The position numbers and the translations under genes are program-made. The notes under the pieces are model-generated. The model did no database searches. It was not told the DNA's origin and saw only the letters and a program-made list of their open reading frames with translations. From NCBI GenBank assembly GCA_001786095.1, contig MFVN01000043.1, positions 1-5,211 on the forward strand: a stretch of DNA of 5,211 nucleotides. The letters run 5' to 3'. The DNA is from Candidatus Nomurabacteria bacterium RIFCSPLOWO2_02_FULL_42_17. Lineage in GTDB: Bacteria > Patescibacteriota > Minisyncoccia > Phycocordibacterales > MFVN01. Shown piece after piece: positions 4,700 through 5,211 of the stretch (position 1 is the stretch's first letter; each line of letters begins with the position of its first letter).

Positions 4700-5211
4700 A
4701 TGGATGAAAAATCGGAAATAGCCCGGAAAGAAGAGAAAATTCTGGAATTCTGGGAGAAGAATAAAATTTTTGAGAAATCGCTTGAAAAACCCGCGCCACG
4801 TGGCGAATTTGTTTTTTATGAGGGGCCACCGACCGCTAACGGCCGGCCGGGCCTGCATCATTTGGAATCGCGTGTCTTTAAGGATGTTATTCCGCGTTAT
4901 CGCACCATGCGCGGTTATCATGTGCGAAGAAAAGCCGGATGGGACACGCATGGTTTACCGGTTGAGTTAGAAGTTGAGAAACAGCTCGGTTTCAAATCAA
5001 AAAAGGATATTGAACGTTTTGGCATTGCCGCTTTCAATCAAAAATGCCGGGAAAACGTTTGGAAATACAAAAAAGAATGGGAAAAATTTACCGAACGCAT
5101 CGGCTTTTGGTTGGACCAAGAACATCCTTACGCGACCTATGACCCGGAATATATGGAAAAAATTTGGACGGTTATAAAAAAAGCCGATACGCGCGGTCTG
5201 CTTTATAAAGA
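4700..5211 (+). CDS. ileS: Isoleucyl-tRNA synthetase, N-terminal part (3' end outside window)
   Basis: The first 170 codons of a class I isoleucyl-tRNA synthetase are visible, open to the end of the window. The N-terminal helix KEEKILEFWEKNKIFEKSLE (10-29) is typical. The ATP-site segment FVFYEGPPTANGRPGLHHLE (37-56) carries the HIGH-equivalent in the form GLHH, as in the actinobacterial/eukaryote-like IleRS branch rather than the E. coli 'HIGH' form. RVFKDVIPRYRTMRGYHVRR and GWDTHGLPVELEVEKQLG (80-97) follow, and WDTHGLPVE is a strong IleRS signature. KYKKEWEKFTERIGFWLD (123-139) is the conserved entry to the editing-domain region. The ATG at 4700 is chosen because the sequence begins as expected there and it lies on the predicted transcription start. 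No Shine-Dalgarno precedes it. Confidence 0.95.
   Translation, partial: MDEKSEIARKEEKILEFWEKNKIFEKSLEKPAPRGEFVFYEGPPTANGRPGLHHLESRVFKDVIPRYRTMRGYHVRRKAGWDTHGLPVELEVEKQLGFKSKKDIERFGIAAFNQKCRENVWKYKKEWEKFTERIGFWLDQEHPYATYDPEYMEKIWTVIKKADTRGLLYK

Noticed and set aside
4794..4805. A perfect 12-bp palindrome CGCCACGTGGCG in ileS
   Set aside because: It encodes conserved-context IleRS residues (APRGE), has no flanking structure, and is plausible by chance in coding sequence.
1..5211. CRISPR array, tRNA or rRNA genes, transposase genes
   Set aside because: No regularly spaced repeats, tRNA cloverleaf with CCA-like end, rRNA signatures or transposase frames are visible. The argS cloverleaf-like element lacks tRNA consensus bases such as the GGTTCGA T-loop.

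Overview
The window is a compact stretch with every gene on the + strand. It reads like a bacterium of the Candidate Phyla Radiation (Patescibacteria, perhaps Parcubacteria), which is an inference. The support is the thymidylate kinase P-loop form GTDGSGKAT, an ArgRS with the eukaryote/CPR-like signature DPNPFKEFHIGH, tight gene packing, and patchy AT-rich and GC-richer composition. TAA, TAG and TGA all appear as stops and no gene has an internal in-frame TGA, so the standard bacterial code fits.

Layout: the 3' part of glyA (1-342) ends one block. After a promoter with an extended -10 comes an AT-rich P-loop nucleoside-monophosphate-kinase-like gene (461-1024). A second promoter (1139-1168) drives a ribbon-helix-helix antitoxin (1175-1402) and a RelE-family toxin (1404-1676). 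These are followed with 1-nt and 4-nt gaps by tmk (1678-2370) and argS (2375-4138), so the toxin-antitoxin pair and two essential genes look co-transcribed. A third promoter begins just after the argS stop and has a leader with two potential hairpins. It precedes a small exported protein of unknown function (4259-4618), which is closed by a strong intrinsic terminator (4645-4680). A fourth promoter then starts ileS (4700 to the window end).

Most genes serve core metabolism: one-carbon metabolism (glyA), dTTP supply (tmk), probably another nucleotide kinase, and tRNA charging (argS, ileS). The accessory parts are the toxin-antitoxin pair and the small exported protein.

The most unusual item is a 104-bp palindromic element (3779-3882) inside the argS reading frame. 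Its 22-bp ends pair at 20 of 22 positions and it contains two internal hairpins, giving a potential three-way-junction fold. It encodes about 35 extra residues in the linker before the anticodon-binding domain, resembling in concept the in-frame palindromic elements of Rickettsia. Other notable signals are promoters whose predicted transcription start falls on the start codon (leaderless mRNAs for the antitoxin and ileS), and a 27-nt near-identical repeat that places a copy of the tmk 3' end upstream of the kinase-like gene.
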